NCBI RefSeq assembly: GCF_014639235.1
Contig: NZ_BMFU01000002.1
Location: 512,351-576,350 of the forward strand
DNA from: Paenibacillus silvae
Lineage (GTDB): Bacteria; Bacillota; Bacilli; Paenibacillales; Paenibacillaceae
DNA: 64,000 nucleotides
Direction of reading: 5' to 3'
The position numbers and the translations under genes are program-made. The notes beneath the pieces were generated by a model. That model made no database searches and was not told the DNA's origin. It saw nothing but the letters and a program-made list of their open reading frames with translations. Positions 35,018-43,019 of the stretch are shown piece by piece. Numbering within the stretch: position 1 is the stretch's first letter; each line of letters starts with the position of its first letter.

Positions 35018-36055
35018 TCAGTATGATTCCTCATGTGGAAATGCAGTCATTTTGCTGATCGAAATGTGAACCTGCTTGCCTGTGTGAAGCTGCTCCACGC
35101 TGTCTTTGTTCAGAAACGCACGAATGACGCCCCATTGCTCCAGATCAACGGTAACCTCGGCGTAATGTCCAAGTATCATGACCTGTTTGATTTTACCCGC
35201 CAGGCTCTGCTGACCTTTAGTTATTCCCACCTGCACATCTTCTGGGCGAATCGCTGCCACTACCTCTCCGTCTAGCTTTTTCTCGTTTGGGAGATGAATA
35301 TCTCCAATATGAATGCTTTCCCCTGCTGCCACCCCTCTCAAGAAATTCATTTTGCCGATAAAACCGGCAACATATAATGAAGCGGGCTCATCATAGATGC
35401 GCTGTGGTTCTGCAATTTGTTCAATGCGCCCGTGATTCATGACTATAATGCGGTCCGACAAGGATAAAGCTTCCTCCTGATCATGTGTTACAAACACCAT
35501 GGTAAGCCCTGTTTTCATCTGAATCTCACGCAGTTCCTCGCGCATCTCATGTCTCAATTTGGCATCGAGCGCCGAGAAGGGCTCGTCCAGCAGAAGCACG
35601 GCCGGGTGAAGCAGCAGTGAACGTGCAAGCGCAACGCGCTGCTGCTGTCCACCGGACAGCTCTGCGGGATATTTTTTGCCATAGCCCGACAGCCGAACAA
35701 GCTTGAGTGCATCCTCTACAGCGGTTTGAATCTCGGCCTTTGGCATTTTACGGATTTTCAGACCAAAGGCCAGGTTGTCATATACCGACATATGAGACCA
35801 GAGATTATAGCTCTGGAACACCATGGAGGTCGGGCGTTTTTCCGGGGGCAGCTGGATGACACTTTTACCTTCGATCAAAATGTCTCCCGAGTCCGGCTCC
35901 AAAAATCCACCGATGCTCCGCAGCACTGTTGTTTTACCGCAGCCTGAAGGTCCGAGCAGGGTGACCAGCTCGCCCTTCTGAATATCGATGTTGATGCCGC
36001 TGACACCATCACCGGTTTTATATCGTTTGCTTAACTCACGTACTGACAATTGCAT
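35018..36055 (-). CDS. ABC transporter ATP-binding protein (PotA/UgpC/FbpC type)
   Basis: The 345-residue product has Walker A GPSGCGKTT near residue 38, signature LSGGQQQRVALARSL near residue 135, Walker B VLLLDEPFSALDAKLR, the H-loop FVTHDQEEA, and a C-terminal TOBE region (~270-340) that may regulate transport. It energises the importer formed with the two permeases. The gap to the upstream permease gene is 61 bp, the largest in the operon. GGGAGG lies 11 bp before the ATG. Confidence 0.93.
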   Translation of the reverse strand: MQLSVRELSKRYKTGDGVSGINIDIQKGELVTLLGPSGCGKTTVLRSIGGFLEPDSGDILIEGKSVIQLPPEKRPTSMVFQSYNLWSHMSVYDNLAFGLKIRKMPKAEIQTAVEDALKLVRLSGYGKKYPAELSGGQQQRVALARSLLLHPAVLLLDEPFSALDAKLRHEMREELREIQMKTGLTMVFVTHDQEEALSLSDRIIVMNHGRIEQIAEPQRIYDEPASLYVAGFIGKMNFLRGVAAGESIHIGDIHLPNEKKLDGEVVAAIRPEDVQVGITKGQQSLAGKIKQVMILGHYAEVTVDLEQWGVIRAFLNKDSVEQLHTGKQVHISISKMTAFPHEESY

Positions 36056-36116
36056 GGTACGTATGGCCTCCCTTTTTTCCCGGTATAATTCTCAAATATG
36101 AGTTAGAGCAACGTAG

Positions 36117-36941
36117 TTATTTCATCTGAAAACCACTTGCCAGTACATCTGCACTAACTAGTCGCTGAGCTGCCAGCAGCAGAATAATGGTTGGCAGTGT
36201 TAAAATAATCGAGAAGACGGCTCCAGCACTGCTCGGGAAATCGGAGATGATTGAGTACATCACAATCGGCATCGTTTTGAAATCCGGGATACCGACCAGA
36301 AACGTGCCTTGTGCTTCATCCAGTGAGTTCAGAAATGTGAAGATGGACGCGACCATAATACCAGGCATGGCCATTGGCAATGTAATGCTGCGAAACACCT
36401 TGAACGGGCTTGCACCAACGTCTCTTGCAGATTCCTCCTGTGCCCGGTGGATGTTGCGGAATGCGGAGGTAGGAATCCACGTCATGAACATCAACACGTT
36501 AATCATATGAATAAGCACAACACCGAGCAGCGTGTTCATCAGTCCGATCTGATAGAATAACACGGCGATGGATACGTACAGCCCCATTTTGGGAAAGGCA
36601 TGTGTCAGCAGAAACGAGAACAGAAACATACGCTTGAGCGGAAACTGCAATCTGGCGAAAGCATACGCTGCCGGAATACAGATTACGATAGATAGCAGTG
36701 TTACAAGCGCTGCAATCAGGAAAGACAGCGAGATGGATGATACGATATCGTCCTTGGCGAGTACGAAATTCCACCATTTGAAGCCCCAGACTTGAGGCAG
36801 AATGTCCGGGTAGTTCCATTTTTCACTGAAAGCAAGTACCAGCAGATTGACCAGCGGTCCGGCGAAGAAAACGGCAAAGATGGTGAGTAAAAGGAATTCA
36901 ATAATTCTTCTGGGTCCAACATGTTTCCAGTACCACAGCAT
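36117..36941 (-). CDS. ABC transporter permease (PotC/UgpE-like fold)
   Basis: The 274-residue product has six predicted helices and the coupling motif QEESARDVGASPFKVFRSIT near residue 165. It is the second permease of the importer, two bases downstream of the LacI gene. No special features. Confidence 0.9.
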   Translation of the reverse strand: MLWYWKHVGPRRIIEFLLLTIFAVFFAGPLVNLLVLAFSEKWNYPDILPQVWGFKWWNFVLAKDDIVSSISLSFLIAALVTLLSIVICIPAAYAFARLQFPLKRMFLFSFLLTHAFPKMGLYVSIAVLFYQIGLMNTLLGVVLIHMINVLMFMTWIPTSAFRNIHRAQEESARDVGASPFKVFRSITLPMAMPGIMVASIFTFLNSLDEAQGTFLVGIPDFKTMPIVMYSIISDFPSSAGAVFSIILTLPTIILLLAAQRLVSADVLASGFQMK

Positions 36942-36943
36942 AT

Positions 36944-37981
36944 CTACTTCTCCTCTCTTGTCGTCGATTGTCGAACCAATACGTGGCTCTCATATTCGGT
37001 CAGACGAGGTATATTCTCTTCCCCGCGTATCAGGTGATCCAGTATAGATACAGCATCTCGTCCGATGCCTGCAGCATCCACGCTGACCGTACTCAATGAG
37101 GGGTGAACCATGCTCGACAGTTCTGTGTTATCGTACCCCATAACAACGGCCTCTTCCGGCACTTTCATTCCGCGATCCAGGATCACCTTCATCGCGCCCA
37201 GCGCAAGCATATCATTGGTACAGAAGATCGCAGTGTACTGTGCCTCCCGAAGCGTATTGAAATGCTGCTCCATCAGCTCGTGACCGGATTCAAAGCTGGA
37301 GTCGAGTGATTTCACAATAGTGACTTGTCCTTGAGAGGACGATATACCAAGGGATTCCAGACGTTGGCAAAAGCCTTTCAAGCGTAAGGAGTGACTTCGA
37401 TGCTCACCGGGTCCGGCAATAACAAAAAATTTGCGATGACCATCAGCTGCGAGATGTTCTGCGGCGCGCTCACCTCCCGCCTCATCATTGCTGACGAGAT
37501 GCACCACATCGGGGTCTTCCGTTGAGCCGTTAACCATTAGATAGGGAATGTTAAATTTTTTAACGTAATCAATTACATTTTTTTGTAATCTGCTAATCAG
37601 GATGAGTCCGTCTACACGCTGTTCTAACATATAGTCGGTGGAGCGCAGCGACATTTCCCGATCTGTCTTGAGAAAAATGGAGTAGCCAAGTGCTTCAGCC
37701 GCCATCAGAATCTCATCAATAATACGCCCATACAATGTGTGTGATACAATCGGCAGCTTATCTCTAAATACGATAACACCGATGTTGTACGTACGCTTGG
37801 CAACCATGGCCCTGGCAACCGCGCTCGGTTTGTAGCGTAACTGATCGGCGGCCTGAAGCACGCGTTCTCGTACGTCCGGGCTTGCGTATCCGTTACCAGA
37901 GATGACACGGGATGCTGTTGATTTCGATACACCCGCCAGCTCTGCAAGTTCCCGCAAGCTATAATTCAGCTTTTGATTCAA
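36944..37981 (-). CDS. LacI-family repressor encoded inside its presumed target operon
   Basis: The 345-residue product has the N-terminal LacI helix-turn-helix (ELAELAGVSKSTASRVI at about residues 11-27), the hinge-proximal RYKPSAVARAM, and a periplasmic-binding-like ligand domain (~60-340). The start is a TTG at 37979-37981, 9 bp after GGAGG, and overlaps the upstream GDPD gene by 23 bp. It lies between the enzyme genes and the transporter genes, so it is co-transcribed with both. The palindrome at 40357-40374 before the first gene is a good candidate operator. The effector is probably the imported compound or a breakdown product. Confidence 0.9.
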   Translation of the reverse strand: MNQKLNYSLRELAELAGVSKSTASRVISGNGYASPDVRERVLQAADQLRYKPSAVARAMVAKRTYNIGVIVFRDKLPIVSHTLYGRIIDEILMAAEALGYSIFLKTDREMSLRSTDYMLEQRVDGLILISRLQKNVIDYVKKFNIPYLMVNGSTEDPDVVHLVSNDEAGGERAAEHLAADGHRKFFVIAGPGEHRSHSLRLKGFCQRLESLGISSSQGQVTIVKSLDSSFESGHELMEQHFNTLREAQYTAIFCTNDMLALGAMKVILDRGMKVPEEAVVMGYDNTELSSMVHPSLSTVSVDAAGIGRDAVSILDHLIRGEENIPRLTEYESHVLVRQSTTREEK

Positions 37982-38717
37982 ACCCGTTCTCCTCCGCTCG
38001 TTTCATATCTTCACGTACTGCTGTCAGCAGCAGTGGATTACGAGTTGTAATCGAATGCACTCCCCAGCGTGCAAGCCTGCGCATATCGTCTGCCTCCATA
38101 ACGGTCCATACATATACACTCAATCCGTTTGAGACTGCAATATCTATACATTGCTCCTGAACAGCCTGATAAGGTAAATTCAGCCCGAAGCAACCTGCAG
38201 CTTTAGCTTCTCTGCACATCTGAACAATTGCTTCCGTATAGGGGAGACGTTCGAAATGCTGCAGGTTTACGTTTAAGAGCCGGCGAAGGCGAGGTGCATA
38301 TTTGGCGGCCTTCTTAGCCATCTCATAAGAACAACCGCTGAGAAATACCTGTTCCTGCATATGCAGCTGCTCAATCAGAGCCGCTATCGGTTCAAGCGCA
38401 CGCGTTGTTTTGATATCCAGGTTCATCATGTTGTCAGCTTCACGAATGTGACGTAGCGTATGCTCAAGGGTGGGGAACGCCACACCACTTTCTTCAGCCA
38501 GCTCCTGCCATGTCAAGCCTTCGAGACTGCTCTGTACACCTTCCGTCAATATGACCTCATCGTCATGTGCCAGCACGGGAATCCCGTCTCGGGTTACACG
38601 GATGTCATCTTCGTAAATATCTACCCCGAGTGACAAGGCTGCCTGCAGGGATTCGAGGGAATGATCCGGGAACCCCATACTGCCGGTATGCGCTGTAATC
38701 AGCGGAAAGCTGTTCAT
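37959..38717 (-). CDS. glycerophosphodiester phosphodiesterase (GDPD)-family protein, divergent active site
   Basis: The 252-residue product is a GDPD TIM barrel: AHTGSMGFPDHSLES at residues 9-23, VDIYEDDIRVTRDG with E36 and D38, LAHDD with H51, and NLDIKTTRA with the late acid and Lys. In the family the start reads HRG...PENT and the late motif EIK; here Arg is Thr11, the metal-ligand Glu is Asp18, and the late Glu is Asp. His10, Glu36, Asp38 and His51 remain, so catalysis is possible but with altered geometry or substrate. No signal peptide, so it works in the cytoplasm on an imported molecule. It overlaps PHP by 4 bp and LacI by 23 bp. Confidence 0.85.
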   Translation of the reverse strand: MNSFPLITAHTGSMGFPDHSLESLQAALSLGVDIYEDDIRVTRDGIPVLAHDDEVILTEGVQSSLEGLTWQELAEESGVAFPTLEHTLRHIREADNMMNLDIKTTRALEPIAALIEQLHMQEQVFLSGCSYEMAKKAAKYAPRLRRLLNVNLQHFERLPYTEAIVQMCREAKAAGCFGLNLPYQAVQEQCIDIAVSNGLSVYVWTVMEADDMRRLARWGVHSITTRNPLLLTAVREDMKRAEENGFESKAEL

Positions 38718-39841
38718 GTTTGCCGAGCTCCTTCCTCAAAATAGATCGCATTCGTAAAGGCAATTTGTACATATGCGCCTCTGATCGTTCCCCAGCATTC
38801 AGCCCGAATCCATCTGCGGCAAGATTCAGCCGCAGTACCAATCTTCAGAGGCATACTGAAGTTGATCCTTTGCTGGTTTGGATGCCACTCTATCTTCACC
38901 TGCTGCTCCTCGCCCAGATTGGAACAGAGCTTCAAGGTCAAGTTTTGCTCTGGCATCGACCACTTTCCGGCACGTACCGTGAAGTCCACGGCAACATGTG
39001 CGAGCAGCTTTGCATCGACAGGCTGCGACCTGCTCTGTTGCGCTGGAATGACAGCACCGAGAGAATATGTAATCTCATCACTGCTGATTGTCAGTGTAAG
39101 CAGGGGACCCATTGTGACAGCGGCACGGCCTTTGCGCAGTGAGTTGATCAAGTCTTTCTCATCAACGGAACCAATCCATGCTTCACCCTCAGCATATGTA
39201 TTCATCCTGGAATGACCTTCCAGCGGACTCTCGCTTTGCCTCGTCTCATCTATCTCTTCAATGCCAAGATAGGTTACGGAGATTGGATCATCCGTCGGTT
39301 CCTGTGTGTGCCAATCCCGACCTGAAGTGGCCGTGATGCGGTATCCTTCATTCAGTTTTTGAGTCCACAGCTCGAACGCCCGGTGGTTACTTCGCAGAAT
39401 CGAGGGGAATGTGCCTGACCATACCTCGATATAATCGACTTGGTTCCAGTCGTTCAGCTCATACTCCCAGTAACATCCTGTGCATGCCGGACTACCAATG
39501 CGGAATGGGTGTGCAATGCCGGCAATTCCGCCATGCTGATGAACGGCAGCAATTCCCTTGTCGATATCATGGCGGTTCACATCCCGCCAATCTGCGAATG
39601 CTTCCAGCCCAATAGTCACCATATGACCGTAGAAGGTGGTCCACTCCATTCCCGGGATGATATGTACCCCATACTTTTGCCCGACTTCGGCTCTCCCGAT
39701 CAAGCCTGACATTGTATTATGATCTGTTAAGGCAATGGCATCGAACCCGAGCCCGGCCGCACCGGCAGCAAGCTCCTTCAGTGTCTGGCGGCCATCACTA
39801 TGAAGCGTATGGGTATGCAGTTCACTGGCAAGCCATTTCAT
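38714..39841 (-). CDS. PHP-domain metallohydrolase (CehA/McbA-like)
   Basis: The 375-residue product has a PHP metal site: HTHTLHSDG at residues 9-17, ALTDHNTMSG near residue 38, GMEWTTFYGH near residue 64, IAHPFR near residue 110 and SGRDWHTQEP near residue 180. These give the His and Asp ligands for a trinuclear metal centre used for phosphoester hydrolysis. A beta-rich C-terminal part (~240-375) is present, as in CehA/McbA proteins. No signal peptide. It overlaps both neighbours by 4 bp, so it is tightly coupled to the GDPD gene and to the small gene upstream. Confidence 0.88.
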   Translation of the reverse strand: MKWLASELHTHTLHSDGRQTLKELAAGAAGLGFDAIALTDHNTMSGLIGRAEVGQKYGVHIIPGMEWTTFYGHMVTIGLEAFADWRDVNRHDIDKGIAAVHQHGGIAGIAHPFRIGSPACTGCYWEYELNDWNQVDYIEVWSGTFPSILRSNHRAFELWTQKLNEGYRITATSGRDWHTQEPTDDPISVTYLGIEEIDETRQSESPLEGHSRMNTYAEGEAWIGSVDEKDLINSLRKGRAAVTMGPLLTLTISSDEITYSLGAVIPAQQSRSQPVDAKLLAHVAVDFTVRAGKWSMPEQNLTLKLCSNLGEEQQVKIEWHPNQQRINFSMPLKIGTAAESCRRWIRAECWGTIRGAYVQIAFTNAIYFEEGARQT

Positions 39842-40305
39842 AACACATCCTCCTCAGTGGTCCAGACTTGAAGCTGATATGCACACGCTTCGGTCACGAT
39901 ACAATGCACACTTAACGTGATGCTCCAGTTACCCATGGGCAGAGTACCTGCCATTAGTCCGGGCGAGGCCTCCTGTTTGCTGATGTACAACTCCTGAATG
40001 TCGTCATGGCGATGACAGGCCCCGCGGTATCCGTTTGTGTCGTCTAGCGAGAGGGTGATCAGGTTTTTCAACGGAAGATGCTGATCTGCATGGACTGTGG
40101 CATATTCCTGGTGTTCAGGCAGAATATACAGCTCATAACTTTCCTTGAGCAGCTCGATGGATCGGTGCCGATCTTCAAGAATTTTGGGACTGTATTGCAG
40201 ACGTATATACAGCTTCGCGCATCCGGCTTCGACAACAAACGGCACGCGGATATGTGTTTTGGAATCATTGGGAGTGAGGCTTCCCTGCAAATCGAGCTGC
40301 TTCAT
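39838..40305 (-). CDS. unknown 155-residue protein, first gene of the ABC/PHP/GDPD operon
   Basis: I do not recognise the family. The product (MKQLDLQGSLTPNDSKTHIR...) is mostly beta-prone, with no signal peptide and no membrane helix; LYIRLQYSPK and GNWSITLSVHC suggest a beta-sandwich. Similar sequence is often an N-terminal domain of secreted PHP (CehA/McbA) proteins, so this may be a detached accessory domain of the PHP enzyme that follows, with which it overlaps by 4 bp. The ATG at 40305 is used because AGGGTGG lies ~10 bp upstream; a GTG at 40314 is the alternative. Confidence 0.7.
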   Translation of the reverse strand: MKQLDLQGSLTPNDSKTHIRVPFVVEAGCAKLYIRLQYSPKILEDRHRSIELLKESYELYILPEHQEYATVHADQHLPLKNLITLSLDDTNGYRGACHRHDDIQELYISKQEASPGLMAGTLPMGNWSITLSVHCIVTEACAYQLQVWTTEEDVL

Positions 40306-40356
40306 TCGAAGCACACCACCCTTCAGTAGGCTATTGAAAAACTAGCATCCTTCTTG

Positions 40357-40374
40357 TGTGGGACCGTTCCCACA
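40357..40374. promoter_or_regulatory. LacI-type operator before the ABC/PHP/GDPD operon
   Basis: TGTGGGACCGTTCCCACA has perfect 7-bp arms (TGTGGGA / TCCCACA) around CCGT. It lies 52 bp upstream of the first gene of the operon that encodes a LacI protein. Confidence 0.7.
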
Positions 40375-40442
40375 TCCAATACTTATGTTAAAGTGAAATC
40401 ATCAGCCCTGTTTCTGGCACATGTTAATATTCTGTAAAGCGC

Positions 40443-40482
40443 AAAAGGACCTGTCTTCTATTAAAAGAAGTCAGGTCCTTTT
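40443..40482. terminator. strong bidirectional terminator
   Basis: AAAAGGACCTG and CAGGTCCTTTT form an 11-bp perfect stem extended by CTTCT/AGAAG. It ends the gene at 40594-41214 and insulates the following operon. Confidence 0.85.
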
Positions 40483-40593
40483 GGTATGTCTTGAAGAGAT
40501 TGTTTTCGCATGTACAACATCATTTACCGTGTTTTACCAAATGGAACGAACCATACTTGCTTCGCGGATCACTTGAAACCAGATGCACAGCAC

Positions 40594-41214
40594 TCAGTAC
40601 GCGATACCCACACGTTTATGGATATATTGACGATCCGTAAGCTGTTGATAGGTGAATGCAGCGGTATCCGCTACAGAAATTTCAGTGCCGCCTTCGGGTA
40701 GGAAATCAGGCATAACCCGGTACCTTCCTACCCGCTCTCCATCCGGCAAATACGTAGGACATACAATGGTCCATTCCAGCGAAGATTGCTGCAGCAGCGT
40801 GAATACCCGTTCATGCTCCTTGGCGGCGCGAGTTGAACGGCGTCTGGATTCACTGGATTGATAGCGCAGTTGGGCCGGCTCGGTTCGGCTTTGCAAGATT
40901 CCAGCCGTACCAACCGTGATAATACGTTGTACACCTTCACTGTACATAGCCTCGATAAGCAGTGGCGTGCTGTCTGACAGGGTGCTGGTTCCATCTGTAT
41001 TCAGTGCGCTGATAACCACCTCGGTGCCATGAATACCACGAAGCAAATCCTCCTGAGTCAGCACATTACCTTGTACAATAGTTGAGTTCTCGTGATGACT
41101 CTTTATTTTCTCCGGGGAACGAACGAGCGCTGTCACCTGATGCCCCTCTTGTAAAGCTTGTGCAAGGACATGGCTTCCCACACGTCCCGTCGCTCCTAGC
41201 AATAATATGTGCAA
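40594..41214 (-). CDS. NAD(P)-binding protein, atypical SDR (NmrA/YwnB-like)
   Basis: The 206-residue product has a Rossmann start ILLLGATGRVGSHVLAQAL, VVISALNTDG, a central TVGTAGI and a C-terminal region WTIVCPTYLPDG, as in small NAD(P)H-binding SDRs related to biliverdin reductase B and NmrA. No classical YxxxK is visible. The TTG at 41214 (9 bp after GAGGAGG) is favoured over an ATG at 41223 that abuts that site. Single-gene unit ending in a strong terminator. Substrate unknown. Confidence 0.83.
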   Translation of the reverse strand: MHILLLGATGRVGSHVLAQALQEGHQVTALVRSPEKIKSHHENSTIVQGNVLTQEDLLRGIHGTEVVISALNTDGTSTLSDSTPLLIEAMYSEGVQRIITVGTAGILQSRTEPAQLRYQSSESRRRSTRAAKEHERVFTLLQQSSLEWTIVCPTYLPDGERVGRYRVMPDFLPEGGTEISVADTAAFTYQQLTDRQYIHKRVGIAY

Positions 41215-41341
41215 GTGAAGCATCCTCCTCAGGGGTTTAAAAGAATAGAATAACAGAAAAATCGCTCAAGGTGTATCAGGGTAAAGCAAAATGAAATGAA
41301 GCAATTCGCCTGAGTCGGCTCTGGTAGCATAACCGATGCGT

Positions 41342-41538
41342 GCTAACGATCTCCAGAAGGCTTATTTCGGCATTTTTGAGTGTCTTGAAAAGCTAACGAT
41401 TCGTAGAAAGCTTATTTTTGGGAAAAGTCAGCTTTTCGACGCCAATCTGAACGATCCCTATGAAATAGCGTCTCTGGGAAACGTTAGCGGTAAAAAAGCT
41501 GAAATATCGACCAAATAAGGCTTCACAGAATCGTTAGA
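41342..41538. repeat. 197-bp four-part inverted repeat element, copy C
   Basis: Forward units at 41342-41367 and 41392-41417, reverse units at 41463-41488 and 41513-41538, spacers 24, 45 and 24 bp. Most units start GCTAACG rather than TCTAACG. The spacer sequences differ from those of the other copies while their lengths are identical. Confidence 0.9.
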
Positions 41539-41785
41539 GCCTAAGAGCTATAAAGTTTTGCATTTTCGCAGCGAGTGCAGCTCCCGGCACACGCTGCCTT
41601 CCTTCATGACAAGGGTCTCAGCCACAAACTTTACGCTTAGGCCAAGAAACCTAAGGTCTGAAGCCAAAGGTCCGAAGCCCGGAAATCCAGAATGGAGAAA
41701 CCTTGAACCCCAGAAACTCCTAGAAAATAAAAGCTTGGAGAAGCCTGCTAATCACCTTTTCAAAAAGTCGGGATATTTCCTGCGG
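41539..41785. other. gene-free stretch after repeat element copy C
   Basis: Together with 41215-41538 this is a 571-bp gap. The part after the repeat element has only short degenerate GGTCYGAAGCC-type repeats near 41655-41680, and no gene or terminator that I can support. Confidence 0.5.
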
Positions 41786-42769
41786 TTACATCCTGCTTTC
41801 CATGAAATCCTTTATTTTCTCTGCAATTTCCATCGAGTGGGAACGATACAGATAATGATCAGCCTCCAGCAGAACGATCTCTCCCTGCTTGGAATTCACG
41901 ATCTGCTTCTCATGCTCCGAAACCCATTCGTGCACTACAGGGTGATTCTTTTGCACAAAGAAAAGCACTGGTAAATCCGCAGGAAACGTTAACGCTTTAG
42001 CGGTTTGAAAGTTGGAATACATGCTCACCGCTTCGTTTAATTGCGTGTCATTATACATATTTTTTCGAATCAAAATGTTTAGCTGCTCTTGGGTCTTCTC
42101 ATCATAAGGCAGCTCTTCATAAGGGTTGTCACCCAGCTTCAATTGTAAACGGGCAAACCCCAGGTTGCGGAACCATTTCACCGGTACAATATCCGATGTT
42201 TCCACTTTCTGTTCGCTGAGTGATGGAACACTGTGATCCAGCCCGATAAATGCTTCTACCTCGTCCGGGTAACGGTTCACATAATCCAGGCTGTAGAGCC
42301 CGGAGATGGAGTGAGCCATGAGAATATAACGATCTGCGCCGAGGCTTTGTACCGCTTCGTGAATTTCGCTGCTGATATTGGCTGTACTGCGCTCCTTGTC
42401 GGTCTGATCGCTCAATCCGTAGCCAAAAGGTTCAATAACAATGACCTTGTAATCAGACTTCAGCCTGGATAGCAGTGGTTTGAAATCAAGTGCAGGCGAA
42501 GCCGTGCCAAAACCAGGCAAAATGACGATCGTTTCTTCCCCTTCTCCCTCAACAAGCACATTCATCTGTTTTCCTGCAACCGATACGAGCTGCCCGTAGG
42601 ACTCAAGCTTTTGCATTTCGGAATGGCTGCTGACTCGATTCACGGTATACACAATACCAATGAACAGCACAATCGCCAATGCGATGATCATGATGACTTT
42701 CAGTAAAATAAGCAGTATACGCCGTAATCTGGAATATGGTTGTTGATGTTTATCTTTCGTATGAGTCAA
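41786..42769 (-). CDS. membrane-anchored alpha/beta hydrolase
   Basis: The 327-residue product has an N-terminal membrane helix (residues ~17-42) and an extracytoplasmic alpha/beta-hydrolase domain: oxyanion region LPGFGTASPALDF, EPFGYGLSDQTDKER, nucleophile elbow MAHSISGLYS, and the late His in EADHYLYRS. The start is TTG at 42769, with GGAGATGA upstream. Its close relative at 62665-63645 shares the same layout and motifs, so the two are paralogues. Esterase, lipase or peptidase activity cannot be distinguished. Confidence 0.85.
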   Translation of the reverse strand: MTHTKDKHQQPYSRLRRILLILLKVIMIIALAIVLFIGIVYTVNRVSSHSEMQKLESYGQLVSVAGKQMNVLVEGEGEETIVILPGFGTASPALDFKPLLSRLKSDYKVIVIEPFGYGLSDQTDKERSTANISSEIHEAVQSLGADRYILMAHSISGLYSLDYVNRYPDEVEAFIGLDHSVPSLSEQKVETSDIVPVKWFRNLGFARLQLKLGDNPYEELPYDEKTQEQLNILIRKNMYNDTQLNEAVSMYSNFQTAKALTFPADLPVLFFVQKNHPVVHEWVSEHEKQIVNSKQGEIVLLEADHYLYRSHSMEIAEKIKDFMESRM

Positions 42770-43019
42770 GAATCTTCATCTCCTTCAATGATGTAAATGC
42801 ACCCGTCTGAACCTTTTCATAACCGGATTTCTCAGTTGAGCTATTCCATTGTAATGAAAGAAAATGTTCTGTTGATGAATGAAACATGAACAGAACATGA
42901 ACTGGAGACTATACCAAAAAACACCTTCAAGCAGGTCACTCCTATGCTGCAACAGAGTGAGTCCTTATTGAAGATGTTGTTGAAAATACTTATCGTTGTA
43001 CGTTTAATTACCGAACAGG

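Noticed and set aside
41655..41680. Short degenerate GGTCYGAAGCC repeats
   Set aside because: Too short and irregular to support a feature.
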